The translations under genes were made by a program, and so were the position numbers. Positions 1 to 7,342 of a DNA stretch of 20,449 bases are shown one piece after another. The notes beneath the pieces are model-generated. The model was not told where the DNA came from. It searched no databases and was given only the letters and a program-made list of their open reading frames with translations. The first letter of the stretch is position 1. Each line of letters starts with the position of its first letter. The DNA comes from a virus: the IMG/VR virus record IMGVR_UViG_3300030098_005157, positions 28,066-48,514 of that record; one strand, written 5' to 3'.

Positions 1-1429
1 CAAGCCACTGCTCTTTCGTAGCTCCGGTCAGCCACTCAGGAAGCACAGAGCCAACCTTGTACCCAAACCCTGTCCAGAACTGAGCGGCCTGCTCGTTCCT
101 TTCATCGAACTCCTTTTCCAAAAAGTCGATGTACTTAGCCATCTCCTCTTTGCTCTCAGAAGCCTTAAGCCGCATTGCGCGAGCTTCTTCTTCCTCGTCG
201 CTGCCAGCGTTGAGGACGCCCCCCTTGAGAATCATGTTCCTGGGAAGGTATGTAGCAACATCAACAAGATCGCCAGCAAGCTCGCCAGCGCGCACGGGAA
301 GCATGTCGTCAAGAAAAGACAGGCCAAGCCCTGAGCCGCCTAGCCCAGGCAAGCGATTCAGAACGTACTGAGCCTTGGCGACCTCGTTGCCGACATCAGC
401 TTCCCAGGTAGCCTTCTTCCAGTTCTCCTTAAAGCGCTCATCGAACTGCTCTTTAGAAAGGGTGTGTGGCGTGTTCTCTGGGTCTAGGATGCGGTTCTTT
501 TTGTGCTCGTACTCAGTGAGAACGGCAGCCCTCATCCGACGAGCGCCCTTGTCGATGAACCACATGGCCCCCATCAGGCTCCACCCATAGCCACCCCCAA
601 ACTTTGTTGGGTCTTGACCAAGTGGTTGCCCAGAAAGCGTTGCGTCATAACGCGGCCTGAACTCGTCGTCTAGCAGCTCTCTGAACTCAGGGTGGTACTT
701 GTTCGTGTAGTTCACCAGCGCAGAAATTTTCCTGCGCTTTGGCATTCCGTCTTCGTTGTAAATCTCCTGAACTTCGTCAAAGTCAGCAATGGCCTGGGGG
801 CGCTGATCTGGCGGCAAGTGATCTATGTGAGCCGGGTCTAGCTTTGTTTCAATCTTGTCTGGGAAAACTTCTGCAAGGTCTTCAAGCGCAAGGTCTTCTA
901 TCTTTGCGAGGCGCTTCTGGGTCTGCTGAAACTCCCAGTCTCTGGACAGCTCTTCTTGCCGCCTAGAGATGTAGTCTTCTTCGCTCTCATAGATTGAGCG
1001 TCCGGGCTCTCGGCCTGCGCCTGTAATGAACTTGGGGAACAAGCTCGGCCCTACGGCTGGCCTCGCAATCGTGTATCCGCCGAAGAACCCCTCCTTCTTT
1101 ACCCCAGGCTCCTGCATGATTCTCTCAGTAAAATCAGGAGCTTCCGCGTCTGAGGGGAAGAGCGTTTCCGCAACCTCTTCTCGCTCTTCGGCTCTTAGCT
1201 GCGCGTTTCCAGCCAGCCCAACCTCGTACCTTGCCTTGTCAAAAAGCGAAGGCGGCTCTGCCTCAGACCTCGGGGCCATTAGCTGACCAACAAACGAAGA
1301 GGGCTCTTCGGACGCAGGGGTGCCGGCCTCCTCTAGACCAGAAAGCGACCCGGTATCCCGAAGCTCATCAAAAAGACTTGAGTATTTCTTTTCGCCTGCC
1401 TCGGGAAGAAGGGCGTTCTCTTCGGCCAT
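1..1429 (-). CDS. Large virion protein, probably internal/ejection protein, 3' end outside window
   Basis: I do not recognise a named family. Reading leftward from ATG at 1429, the frame stays open for 476 codons and runs off the left edge, so this is the N-terminal part of a larger protein. It starts MAEENALLPEAGEKK, with GGAGAA about six bases before the ATG. The visible part is rich in Glu, Arg, Lys and Ala, mostly helical in character, with a Gly/Trp patch (GGGYGWSLMGAMWF) near residue 260 that could touch a membrane. No lysozyme or transglycosylase motif is visible in this part. It follows the 818-residue gene by 27 bases on the same strand, at the end of the structural operon. Podoviruses usually encode several large internal virion proteins there, which form the channel for DNA ejection. 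The role is inferred from position, size and composition. Confidence 0.75.
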   Translation of the reverse strand, partial: MAEENALLPEAGEKKYSSLFDELRDTGSLSGLEEAGTPASEEPSSFVGQLMAPRSEAEPPSLFDKARYEVGLAGNAQLRAEEREEVAETLFPSDAEAPDFTERIMQEPGVKKEGFFGGYTIARPAVGPSLFPKFITGAGREPGRSIYESEEDYISRRQEELSRDWEFQQTQKRLAKIEDLALEDLAEVFPDKIETKLDPAHIDHLPPDQRPQAIADFDEVQEIYNEDGMPKRRKISALVNYTNKYHPEFRELLDDEFRPRYDATLSGQPLGQDPTKFGGGYGWSLMGAMWFIDKGARRMRAAVLTEYEHKKNRILDPENTPHTLSKEQFDERFKENWKKATWEADVGNEVAKAQYVLNRLPGLGGSGLGLSFLDDMLPVRAGELAGDLVDVATYLPRNMILKGGVLNAGSDEEEEARAMRLKASESKEEMAKYIDFLEKEFDERNEQAAQFWTGFGYKVGSVLPEWLTGATKEQWL

Positions 1430-1456
1430 TGCTTTTCTCCAGGCGGCTATCGCTTA

Positions 1457-3913
1457 CTAAAACGGACTAGAAAAAGGGTCTTTCCGTCCACGCCCAGCGT
1501 TTTCTTCCGAGCGAAGACTACTAGGCCGCTCAAACGGGTCGGTCATTGCCCCAGGGCGATTGTAAGGCTCTCCCTCAGAGAGGGGAATCCGTTCTTGAAT
1601 CTCTTTGATTGCAGCTTCAATAAAAGGCGCTAGCTCTATCGGGTTTTCAACGCCTTCTTTTTTTAGCTCTTCAAGGACCCTGTTAAATGTGTTCCCCTGG
1701 ACAGAGAGGGGGTCTACACCAATGCCAGATGTCTCTTCGTTGTAGATTAACTCTGTCACTCGCCCGATCATCTGCGGCGTAATCGCTCCCTTTGGAGTTT
1801 CGATAACCCCAGTAGAAGCTGCATCGGAAGCCGGGCTAACATCTGGGATGGTCCCGGACCTAACAACCTCGCCCCTATCCAGAGTGGTGCCGTAAAGCTT
1901 TTCGAACTCGCTGTTAATCTTGTCGAAAAGCTCCTTCTCCCTTTCCATTCTCTTCTGAATGATGTCAGAGAAACCTTCCTTCTTTGACTCGATAAGAGTG
2001 TCGGCTTTCATCTCCTGAGCATCCATGAGGCTCTTGTGCAGGGGCTTCCACAGCTTAATCAGGGCGTTCATCCTGTTGACGCCAGCCTTCTGATCTCTGA
2101 GCTTGTCTGGAGTTCGGTAAGTAATCGTAGACCTGCTCGGAGTCTTCTTTTCCTCGATAGCCAGATCGCCCCGAGTCTTTACCAAGTCCATTGCGGACTG
2201 GTCTTTCATCGTCTGGTCAAAAGCTTCAACCCACTGGAGTCGCTCTCGGAGAGGCATCTTGAGGACCATCATTGCCTCGGCAATGCCTGACGGGTCTTCA
2301 AGGTCAAACACCTTGCGGTTGTACCTACGGTTCATCGAGGCCATCCAGACCTTCGCGGCCTCTTCCGGGCTGGCCCCTGCGTCCTGGGCAAGAGAGACAT
2401 CTTCCTCAATCATCTGAGCAAGCTTCCCTCGGTAAGCCTGAACATCGCCAGTAAGTCCTTCGCGGAAGCCCTTCTTAGACTTCTTAACGTCCATGCCCAT
2501 TTGTCGCATAAACCGGGTAGCCCTGGCATCCCCAGCGCCCTCAAGCTCAGCGATTGCAGCAAGCGTTGACGGGTCAAGGATCGTTCTCTTGTCTAGGCCA
2601 ATGTCCACTGCCGGGTTCCAAAGGCCACCAGAGATGTCCTCCTTGCCCATTCGACCTTCAAGCTGGGCCGACCGCTCTTCCATCTTGTTAAGAAGTCGGA
2701 GGGCGCTTGTTTCTCCATCAGTTCGGCCAACCATTTCAGGCGCTGGTTCAGGGCGCGCAAACATTTCTTCCATCATGCGACGAGTGTTTGGATCGAGGCT
2801 TTCTTCAGCCTTTGCAAAGTCGCGGTCACGAGCACTCTCGCCCATCAAGTACATCTTGTACTCATCAGGAGACATCCCTGCGCGTGCAGCAGCTTCTTCC
2901 TCAGCCGTCCCGAGCATCGTTCGGTAGGCGTCAGAAAGGGCCTGACGGCTTCGAGCTTGTCTCGGGTCAGGCTGCGGGAGCTGACGGGCAAAGCTGCTTA
3001 GAGGAGCGTCTGAGAAGCCTTCAGGGCCGCCCTGGTTAGCTTCGGCAATTCGACGGGCTTCTTCTCTTTCAGCCTCTCTAAGCTTGTCCATGCCTAGATT
3101 AGCTATCTCGAAGTCTGTTCGAGGCTCTAGTTCTTCGCGCCCAAAAGAGCGACGAAGCGAGGAGGGCTGCTGCAAAACCTTTAATGCCCTTATTAACTGA
3201 CCGGCTTGTCCTTCTGGGGTTTGCCGAAGCTCTCGGGCAAACTCCTCATCAGACATTGCGGCAAGCTCTCCTCGGTACCCGTCGTCAACGAGCCCTTCTC
3301 CAGGGAAAGCCTCGGCGTCTGCAATAAGGGCACCCCGAAGCGCCCTGGTCCCTTTGTCTTCCAGGGAGGCGTCCCGAGCCAATGCTTGAGCAATCGCTTC
3401 CTGGGAGAAGTCTTCCTGGCTAGGCATAAACTGAGCATCAGGGCCAGATGTCTCAACCGTCACCCTTGGCGTTCGTGGGATGCCCTCGTAAGCGGCCTGA
3501 GCCTCTTCGTACTCAGCCAAGGCCCTGTTAAGAGCCGCAATGTTGTGCGCCGCTTCAGCCCTGTCCTGAACCTCTCGCAGAGACACGGGGTCAGCGCCCA
3601 TCCCTCCAGCGGCAGCGCCGCCAGCGGCCCGTCCTCTAGAGGCCCTTCTTCCGCCAGTTGCCCCCGCAGCTTGCCCAGCCATTAGGTCGGCAAGCGGATC
3701 TCCAGAACCAAGAGCGCCAGCTAGGCCAGCAGCAAGCTCAGCGTTCTTCGCGCTCCTAGCTTCCCTAGCCGCACGGAGACGCTCTCTCGCCATATCCTGG
3801 GCCATAGCCCGGTCAAGGCCACCGAGCACGCCTTCGAAGAACCCCTCGGCCCCCATGTTTCGAAGGGCCGGGGTGTAGTAGTAGCCGGTTGGGATTACTG
3901 GTCCGTTTGCCAT
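1457..3913 (-). CDS. 818-residue virion protein, probable internal virion/ejection protein
   Basis: Unrecognised by sequence. It is long, helical and highly charged, with many Ala/Glu/Arg-rich heptad-like stretches. Near residues 60-110 is a low-complexity Gly/Ala segment containing GGRRASRGRAAGGAAAGG. The C-terminal third has mixed alpha/beta character and ends in a Pro/Arg-rich tail. I see no catalytic motif, signal peptide or clear membrane helix. The start MANGPVIPTG overlaps the stop of the preceding 265-residue gene as TAATG, so translation is probably coupled. Large helical proteins placed after the tail and fibre genes and following smaller Gln/Ala-rich proteins match the internal virion protein cluster of podoviruses (the T7 gp14/15/16 arrangement). 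The function is inferred from context only; another structural role is possible. Confidence 0.85.
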   Translation of the reverse strand: MANGPVIPTGYYYTPALRNMGAEGFFEGVLGGLDRAMAQDMARERLRAAREARSAKNAELAAGLAGALGSGDPLADLMAGQAAGATGGRRASRGRAAGGAAAGGMGADPVSLREVQDRAEAAHNIAALNRALAEYEEAQAAYEGIPRTPRVTVETSGPDAQFMPSQEDFSQEAIAQALARDASLEDKGTRALRGALIADAEAFPGEGLVDDGYRGELAAMSDEEFARELRQTPEGQAGQLIRALKVLQQPSSLRRSFGREELEPRTDFEIANLGMDKLREAEREEARRIAEANQGGPEGFSDAPLSSFARQLPQPDPRQARSRQALSDAYRTMLGTAEEEAAARAGMSPDEYKMYLMGESARDRDFAKAEESLDPNTRRMMEEMFARPEPAPEMVGRTDGETSALRLLNKMEERSAQLEGRMGKEDISGGLWNPAVDIGLDKRTILDPSTLAAIAELEGAGDARATRFMRQMGMDVKKSKKGFREGLTGDVQAYRGKLAQMIEEDVSLAQDAGASPEEAAKVWMASMNRRYNRKVFDLEDPSGIAEAMMVLKMPLRERLQWVEAFDQTMKDQSAMDLVKTRGDLAIEEKKTPSRSTITYRTPDKLRDQKAGVNRMNALIKLWKPLHKSLMDAQEMKADTLIESKKEGFSDIIQKRMEREKELFDKINSEFEKLYGTTLDRGEVVRSGTIPDVSPASDAASTGVIETPKGAITPQMIGRVTELIYNEETSGIGVDPLSVQGNTFNRVLEELKKEGVENPIELAPFIEAAIKEIQERIPLSEGEPYNRPGAMTDPFERPSSLRSEENAGRGRKDPFSSPF

Positions 3914-4710
3914 TAGGCCATGCCCCCAAACAGGTAATTCTGGTCTTCGTCCTGACGCCTTCTCGGCTGCCCGAACATGCTGCCTAGAGCCATTTGATTC
4001 GAACCAAACGGCTGATAATCAAGGCCCGTAGAGCCTCCGGGGTTCGTAATCCTTCGGCGGCTTGCCATAAAGGACTGAGGGCTAAAGTCTGCCGCCCTTT
4101 CCTGGGCCTTTCTCATCTCCTCAGCCATCGCCAAATCCATCAGCCCACTGCCAGCAGCGAGGCCAGCTCCAATGCCCTGCCCGCCAGGGACAAAAGAAGC
4201 CACCGCGCTTCCTCCCTTTAAGATGGCTGACAAAACTCTAAAGGGGTCCTGACGCTTTTGCTCAGCAGAAACAATTTCTCTGCCAATGTTTGTAATTGGG
4301 GCGTAAATATTGGGGTCTGACAAAAGCTTGTCTTCAAAGCTTTCCCTAGCCCTAGCCCTGCTTGCAGAAGCAGCTAAGCCCTGGGGCTTGCCGATTGTCC
4401 CCTCCATGCGAGTGACGGCCCCAGTCTGGGGAATGCCAGCTCTACTGCTTTGCATAGCAAGCCGCTGCCCAGCCCCCTGAAGCGCCCTTGAGTAGGAGCG
4501 GTCAAGCAAGCTATCAAACTGACCACGAGCTTTTTCAAGCTTCGGGTCAACAAAAAACTTACCAATGTCCTCAGCAGTAATGCCGTCTAGGTAATCATAG
4601 CGAGGCTTATTGCTTGCAATCCCCTCTACAAGCTCGTTGTAGAGCCTTGTCCTATCGCCGCCGAACTCGTTTTCGAGGGCGCTTGCCAACATTTCCGAAT
4701 AGCTAGCCAT
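3913..4710 (-). CDS. 265-residue virion protein with Gly-rich hydrophobic segment, probable ejection protein
   Basis: The protein starts MASYSEMLASALENEF. The ATG follows TAGGAGC, which overlaps the TAG stop of the upstream gene. Residues 1-160 look helical and charged. Around residues 165-195 lies a Gly/Ala-rich hydrophobic stretch (GGSAVASFVPGGQGIGAGLA), a type of segment common in phage pilot/ejection proteins that insert in membranes. The C terminus is Gln/Arg/Gly-rich and probably disordered. It sits between two other suspected internal virion proteins and overlaps the next start as TAATG. The size suits a small internal virion protein of the T7 gp14 class, but I cannot claim homology. 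A head-tail completion role is the main alternative. Confidence 0.8.
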   Translation of the reverse strand: MASYSEMLASALENEFGGDRTRLYNELVEGIASNKPRYDYLDGITAEDIGKFFVDPKLEKARGQFDSLLDRSYSRALQGAGQRLAMQSSRAGIPQTGAVTRMEGTIGKPQGLAASASRARARESFEDKLLSDPNIYAPITNIGREIVSAEQKRQDPFRVLSAILKGGSAVASFVPGGQGIGAGLAAGSGLMDLAMAEEMRKAQERAADFSPQSFMASRRRITNPGGSTGLDYQPFGSNQMALGSMFGQPRRRQDEDQNYLFGGMA

Positions 4711-4718
4711 GACTGCTC

Positions 4719-5276
4719 CTAGCCCAGGTAATTCGGGTTGTCCTGGAAGGCTTTGAAGTCAGCCATTCCTGGGAGTCGGCCCTGCTCTTGGGAGAACTGG
4801 TTGATAAAGTTCTGTCGGTTTTTCATCTTCTCGCCAGCCACCTCAAGCGCCGCCATAAAGTCGCCGTGCTTTTCGCCACCCGGACGAATCGGCGCAGTCG
4901 CTGTTCCTACGGCCTGAGTAAGGAGGTTGGCAAAAGCCCCGATATTTCTGCCTCGAAGGTTTTCAAGAGTTTGGTCTGTAGCAAACCTGTTAGCTAGGTA
5001 CTGCCTTCGGGCAGCGTCCTTGGCTAGGTCTGCATCAACCTGCCCTAGAGCCTGAGACTGAGCCTGTTGCTGCGCTAGACCCCGAAGCATTGCCTGCTGG
5101 TTTGCCAGCGCTCGCCCATACCCATAACCGCTTTGGCTTGTCGGCATGTCGTAGATTTGCCCGAGCCGCTGAGCGTACATCGGCTCTTGAGAAAGTCGGC
5201 GCATAATCCGCATCCTGTCGATAGGCGACAGGAATGGTTCGATTTCGCGAAGGTATTGCTGGGTACGTCGAGCCAT
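4719..5276 (-). CDS. 185-residue Gln/Ala/Arg-rich virion protein, probable internal virion protein
   Basis: Unrecognised. It begins MARRTQQYLREIEPFL with a basic, helical N terminus. The middle is rich in Gln and Ala (ANQQAMLRGLAQQQAQSQAL) and probably forms long helices. There is a short Pro/Gly break (TATAPIRPGGEK), then a charged helical end. No membrane helix or enzyme motif is seen. The ribosome site is poor: only weak purine-rich sequence precedes the ATG, which lies eight bases after the stop of the 244-residue fibre-like gene, so coupled re-initiation is likely. It is the first of four consecutive helical genes interpreted as the ejection-protein set. Gln/Ala-rich composition is common in such proteins. 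The role is an inference. Confidence 0.75.
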   Translation of the reverse strand: MARRTQQYLREIEPFLSPIDRMRIMRRLSQEPMYAQRLGQIYDMPTSQSGYGYGRALANQQAMLRGLAQQQAQSQALGQVDADLAKDAARRQYLANRFATDQTLENLRGRNIGAFANLLTQAVGTATAPIRPGGEKHGDFMAALEVAGEKMKNRQNFINQFSQEQGRLPGMADFKAFQDNPNYLG

Positions 5277-5284
5277 AATTAATT

Positions 5285-6019
5285 CTACTTATAAAAGGCA
5301 GTAGCGCACGTTGAACCACCTTCGCCCTTAATCTGGATTGCAGAGTAAGCGGCAGAGGCGGCGGTTAGGTCGTCAAAGTCGAAGGTAAGATTTATGTGTG
5401 CAGTGTGTACCCCAGCAGCCATGTTGGGTTCAATGTGATTAAAACAAATCGAGATGCCACGGAAATCTTGGTAGTTCGCGTAGTTGTTTGAAGTAGACAG
5501 ATAGATGTCTCGCTCAATGGTCTTCTCTGCAACGCTGTCAATCATTAGCTTTGCAGTGACCTTGACCTCTCCCTCTGTCCTTGACCCATACCCAGCCCCG
5601 CTCTCAAAGACAGAGCCAGACTTAATTCTTCTTAGGCTTACCTGGGAGCAAAACTGAACGTCCCCAGCAGCCCGCATGTAAAAACGAAGGCCAGAGCCAG
5701 AAACGTCGTAGTCGTTGTTGTAGACCCCGAAAGGCTCAGAGGACGCAGTTGCCCCAGGGGTAATTATTAAAAACGCCTCGTCCCCAGATGCGCCTCCAGA
5801 CCGGAGAGCTGAGCTTCTAAAAGACTCGACCAGGGTGTTTCGCCTAAACGAAGTGAAGTCCAAAGAGAGCCGGTCGTTCTTAATGTTCCGACCAGTGACC
5901 AAGGCATAGTCACCAACGCTTGAGTTCAAAACATCAGAGAGCTTTTCAAAGTTTCCACTAACGACTGAAGCCTCGAACGGAGAGACGTTAAACAGGTTTG
6001 TTGGAGAGTAAGTGCTCAT
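5285..6019 (-). CDS. Fibre/spike-like tail protein, third of three related copies
   Basis: A 244-residue protein starting MSTYSPTNLF, whose ATG overlaps the preceding stop (TAATG). Residues 15-51 contain GNFEKLSDVL followed by NIKNDRL. This matches a layout near the N termini of the two preceding genes (GNFTAL then NIENSSI; NNIRNSGI), so the three appear to share an anchor that binds the tail. The remainder is beta-strand-rich and full of Ser, Thr, Gly and aromatics, with alternating hydrophobic residues (VHTAHINLTFDFDDL) as in the beta-sandwich heads of phage receptor-binding or head-fibre proteins. It lies downstream of adaptor and nozzle genes. I infer a short tail or capsid appendage; whether it binds a receptor cannot be seen. 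There is no enzyme motif. Confidence 0.8.
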   Translation of the reverse strand: MSTYSPTNLFNVSPFEASVVSGNFEKLSDVLNSSVGDYALVTGRNIKNDRLSLDFTSFRRNTLVESFRSSALRSGGASGDEAFLIITPGATASSEPFGVYNNDYDVSGSGLRFYMRAAGDVQFCSQVSLRRIKSGSVFESGAGYGSRTEGEVKVTAKLMIDSVAEKTIERDIYLSTSNNYANYQDFRGISICFNHIEPNMAAGVHTAHINLTFDFDDLTAASAAYSAIQIKGEGGSTCATAFYK

Positions 6020-6558
6020 TAGCCCCTCACCGCGATTACCTGAATCTCAGGATCAATAACCTTGAAGGTAGTCCCGCCACCCTTAACGGTAAGCTGGATT
6101 TCAGTAGAGTTTGACGTAGCCTCAAACGCATAGCAGGTGCCGATTTGAAGCTTTTCCTGACCGATAGTCTTTACCGTCATGACGCGAACGTCTGAGCCAT
6201 CGACGCTTAGCCGCACATCAGCAGAGCAAGTGGCGCTTCCCATAGTCGCCGTGCTTTCAAGCTGAGCGATAGCAACAACCAAAACCATTTGCCCAGTCTT
6301 TGTCGTTGTCTTTGTAGATGCAGGTGAAGGGCAAACGTCGGTGTCGCCGGCTGGGTTCGTCGTGGTTCCGGCGTTCGTATGGAGAGTTACCTCTTTCCAC
6401 TCTCCTCGCCCTGTCGAGATGTGCCGCGTTCGAATCGAGCTGTTCTCGATGTTCGCTGTTGTGATTGCCGAAACGGTGTTCGCAAGGGCTGTGAAGTTGC
6501 CGTCAACGTGGCTAGTAACAACGTCGTCACCGGGCTTGATTAGCTTAGAAAGGCTCAT
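6019..6558 (-). CDS. Fibre/spike-like tail protein, second of three related copies
   Basis: A 179-residue protein starting MSLSKLIKPGDDVVTSHVDG. Its ATG overlaps the stop of the preceding 197-residue gene (ATGA), and no Shine-Dalgarno sequence is obvious, so translation is probably coupled. N-terminal residues 13-42 carry GNFTALANTV followed by NIENSSIRTRHIS, the anchor pattern shared with its neighbours. From about residue 52 it becomes a compact beta-rich domain (EWKEVTLHTNAG; QMVLVVAIAQLES; KVIDPEIQVIAVRG), consistent with a jelly-roll or beta-sandwich tip. At this length it would be a short appendage. A trimeric spike tip or capsid fibre are both plausible; receptor binding is inference. 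Confidence 0.8.
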   Translation of the reverse strand: MSLSKLIKPGDDVVTSHVDGNFTALANTVSAITTANIENSSIRTRHISTGRGEWKEVTLHTNAGTTTNPAGDTDVCPSPASTKTTTKTGQMVLVVAIAQLESTATMGSATCSADVRLSVDGSDVRVMTVKTIGQEKLQIGTCYAFEATSNSTEIQLTVKGGGTTFKVIDPEIQVIAVRG

Positions 6559-7148
6559 CGCGTGTAGCCAATCGCAGCAATGTTGGGATTCGTTACGGTA
6601 GGCACATCTGAGCCATGCGAGATGAAGCCTAGGTAAAGCTTGCAGTCACCCGGAGGAAGCAAGACCGTCGTAGAAATTAGGAAAGGAATCTCTACGTTGC
6701 CGGCGTGCGCTGCCCCAGAGAATGATTGGGGGATAGAGAGAAGTTCTCCGTTGTAAAAGATGGCGACATCAGCGCGAAGACAGTCGGTGCCACCGCCAGA
6801 AACCCCGCCAAACTGCCCCGAAGCGTAGATAGAAACCGGAGTTGTCGTGGCTAGGTTGAAGCTCAAGTCGGTCGTTGTGTAGACCCACTTTCCCTCCAGA
6901 AGGGTCGGGACTGTCAAGACCTTGTAAAGCACCCCCGACGCATCATCTAAATGAGTCCTAGTGCAGGCCCTCTTGCACGTTGCAGCGACGGCAGGGTCAT
7001 ACGTTGTGTCGTAGTTGATGCCTGAGTTTCGAATGTTGTTTTGGTCTAGGTTGTTTACCGCCTCGTCGGCTCGGTAAAACTCCCTCATTAGGGAGTCTGC
7101 GTCAGCGACCAAATCTGCGGAGATGCCTTCTTTAACGACGTAGTGCAT
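6555..7148 (-). CDS. Fibre/spike-like tail protein, first of three related copies
   Basis: A 197-residue protein beginning MHYVVKEGISADLVADAD, with its ATG overlapping the stop of the 64-residue gene before it (TAATG). The first 45 residues are helical and end in NNIRNSGINYD, corresponding to NIENSSI and NIKNDRL in the following two genes. The rest is beta-rich and small-residue-rich (TTTDLSFNLATTTPVSIYAS; ADVAIFYNGELLSIPQ), suggesting a beta-sandwich head. It contains several cysteines (CKRAC, TDCLRAD, GDCKLY). Three consecutive genes with a similar N terminus and differing C termini are typical of duplicated, diversifying appendage proteins. Position after the nozzle gene supports a tail location. 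No catalytic motif was seen. Confidence 0.8.
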   Translation of the reverse strand: MHYVVKEGISADLVADADSLMREFYRADEAVNNLDQNNIRNSGINYDTTYDPAVAATCKRACTRTHLDDASGVLYKVLTVPTLLEGKWVYTTTDLSFNLATTTPVSIYASGQFGGVSGGGTDCLRADVAIFYNGELLSIPQSFSGAAHAGNVEIPFLISTTVLLPPGDCKLYLGFISHGSDVPTVTNPNIAAIGYTR

Positions 7149-7342
7149 TAGACCTCTCCCTCAAGAATAAGGGCTGCTCGAATAAGAGCGCCTTCGTCCT
7201 CAAGACTTTCAATCTGGCTTCCGCCAACCTCACGCAAGGCTTGGTTAAGAGCGCCTAGAAAGTCGTTCCTGAACTTCTCTCTGCTTATGCCAAGGTCTAG
7301 CGAAGCTAGAGCGACCTGAATCCTTTTGATGATTCTATCCAT
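7148..7342 (-). CDS. Small 64-residue protein between nozzle and fibre-like genes
   Basis: Unrecognised. I prefer ATG at 7342, which overlaps the TGA of the nozzle gene by one base (TGATG); a TTG one codon earlier (7345) is also in frame. The protein (MDRIIKRIQVALASLDLG...) appears wholly helical and amphipathic, with an acidic C-terminal half ending in LEGEV, and has no membrane helix. Its stop overlaps the next ATG (TAATG), so it lies inside a tight chain of coupled tail genes. It could be a small connector, a chaperone for the fibres, or a minor virion component. The sequence does not decide. Confidence 0.75.
   Translation of the reverse strand: MDRIIKRIQVALASLDLGISREKFRNDFLGALNQALREVGGSQIESLEDEGALIRAALILEGEV

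Noticed and set aside
2493-2927. Plus-strand open frames opposite the 818-residue gene
   Set aside because: Ser/Arg/Ala-rich antisense frames without ribosome sites; the minus strand has one continuous long gene.
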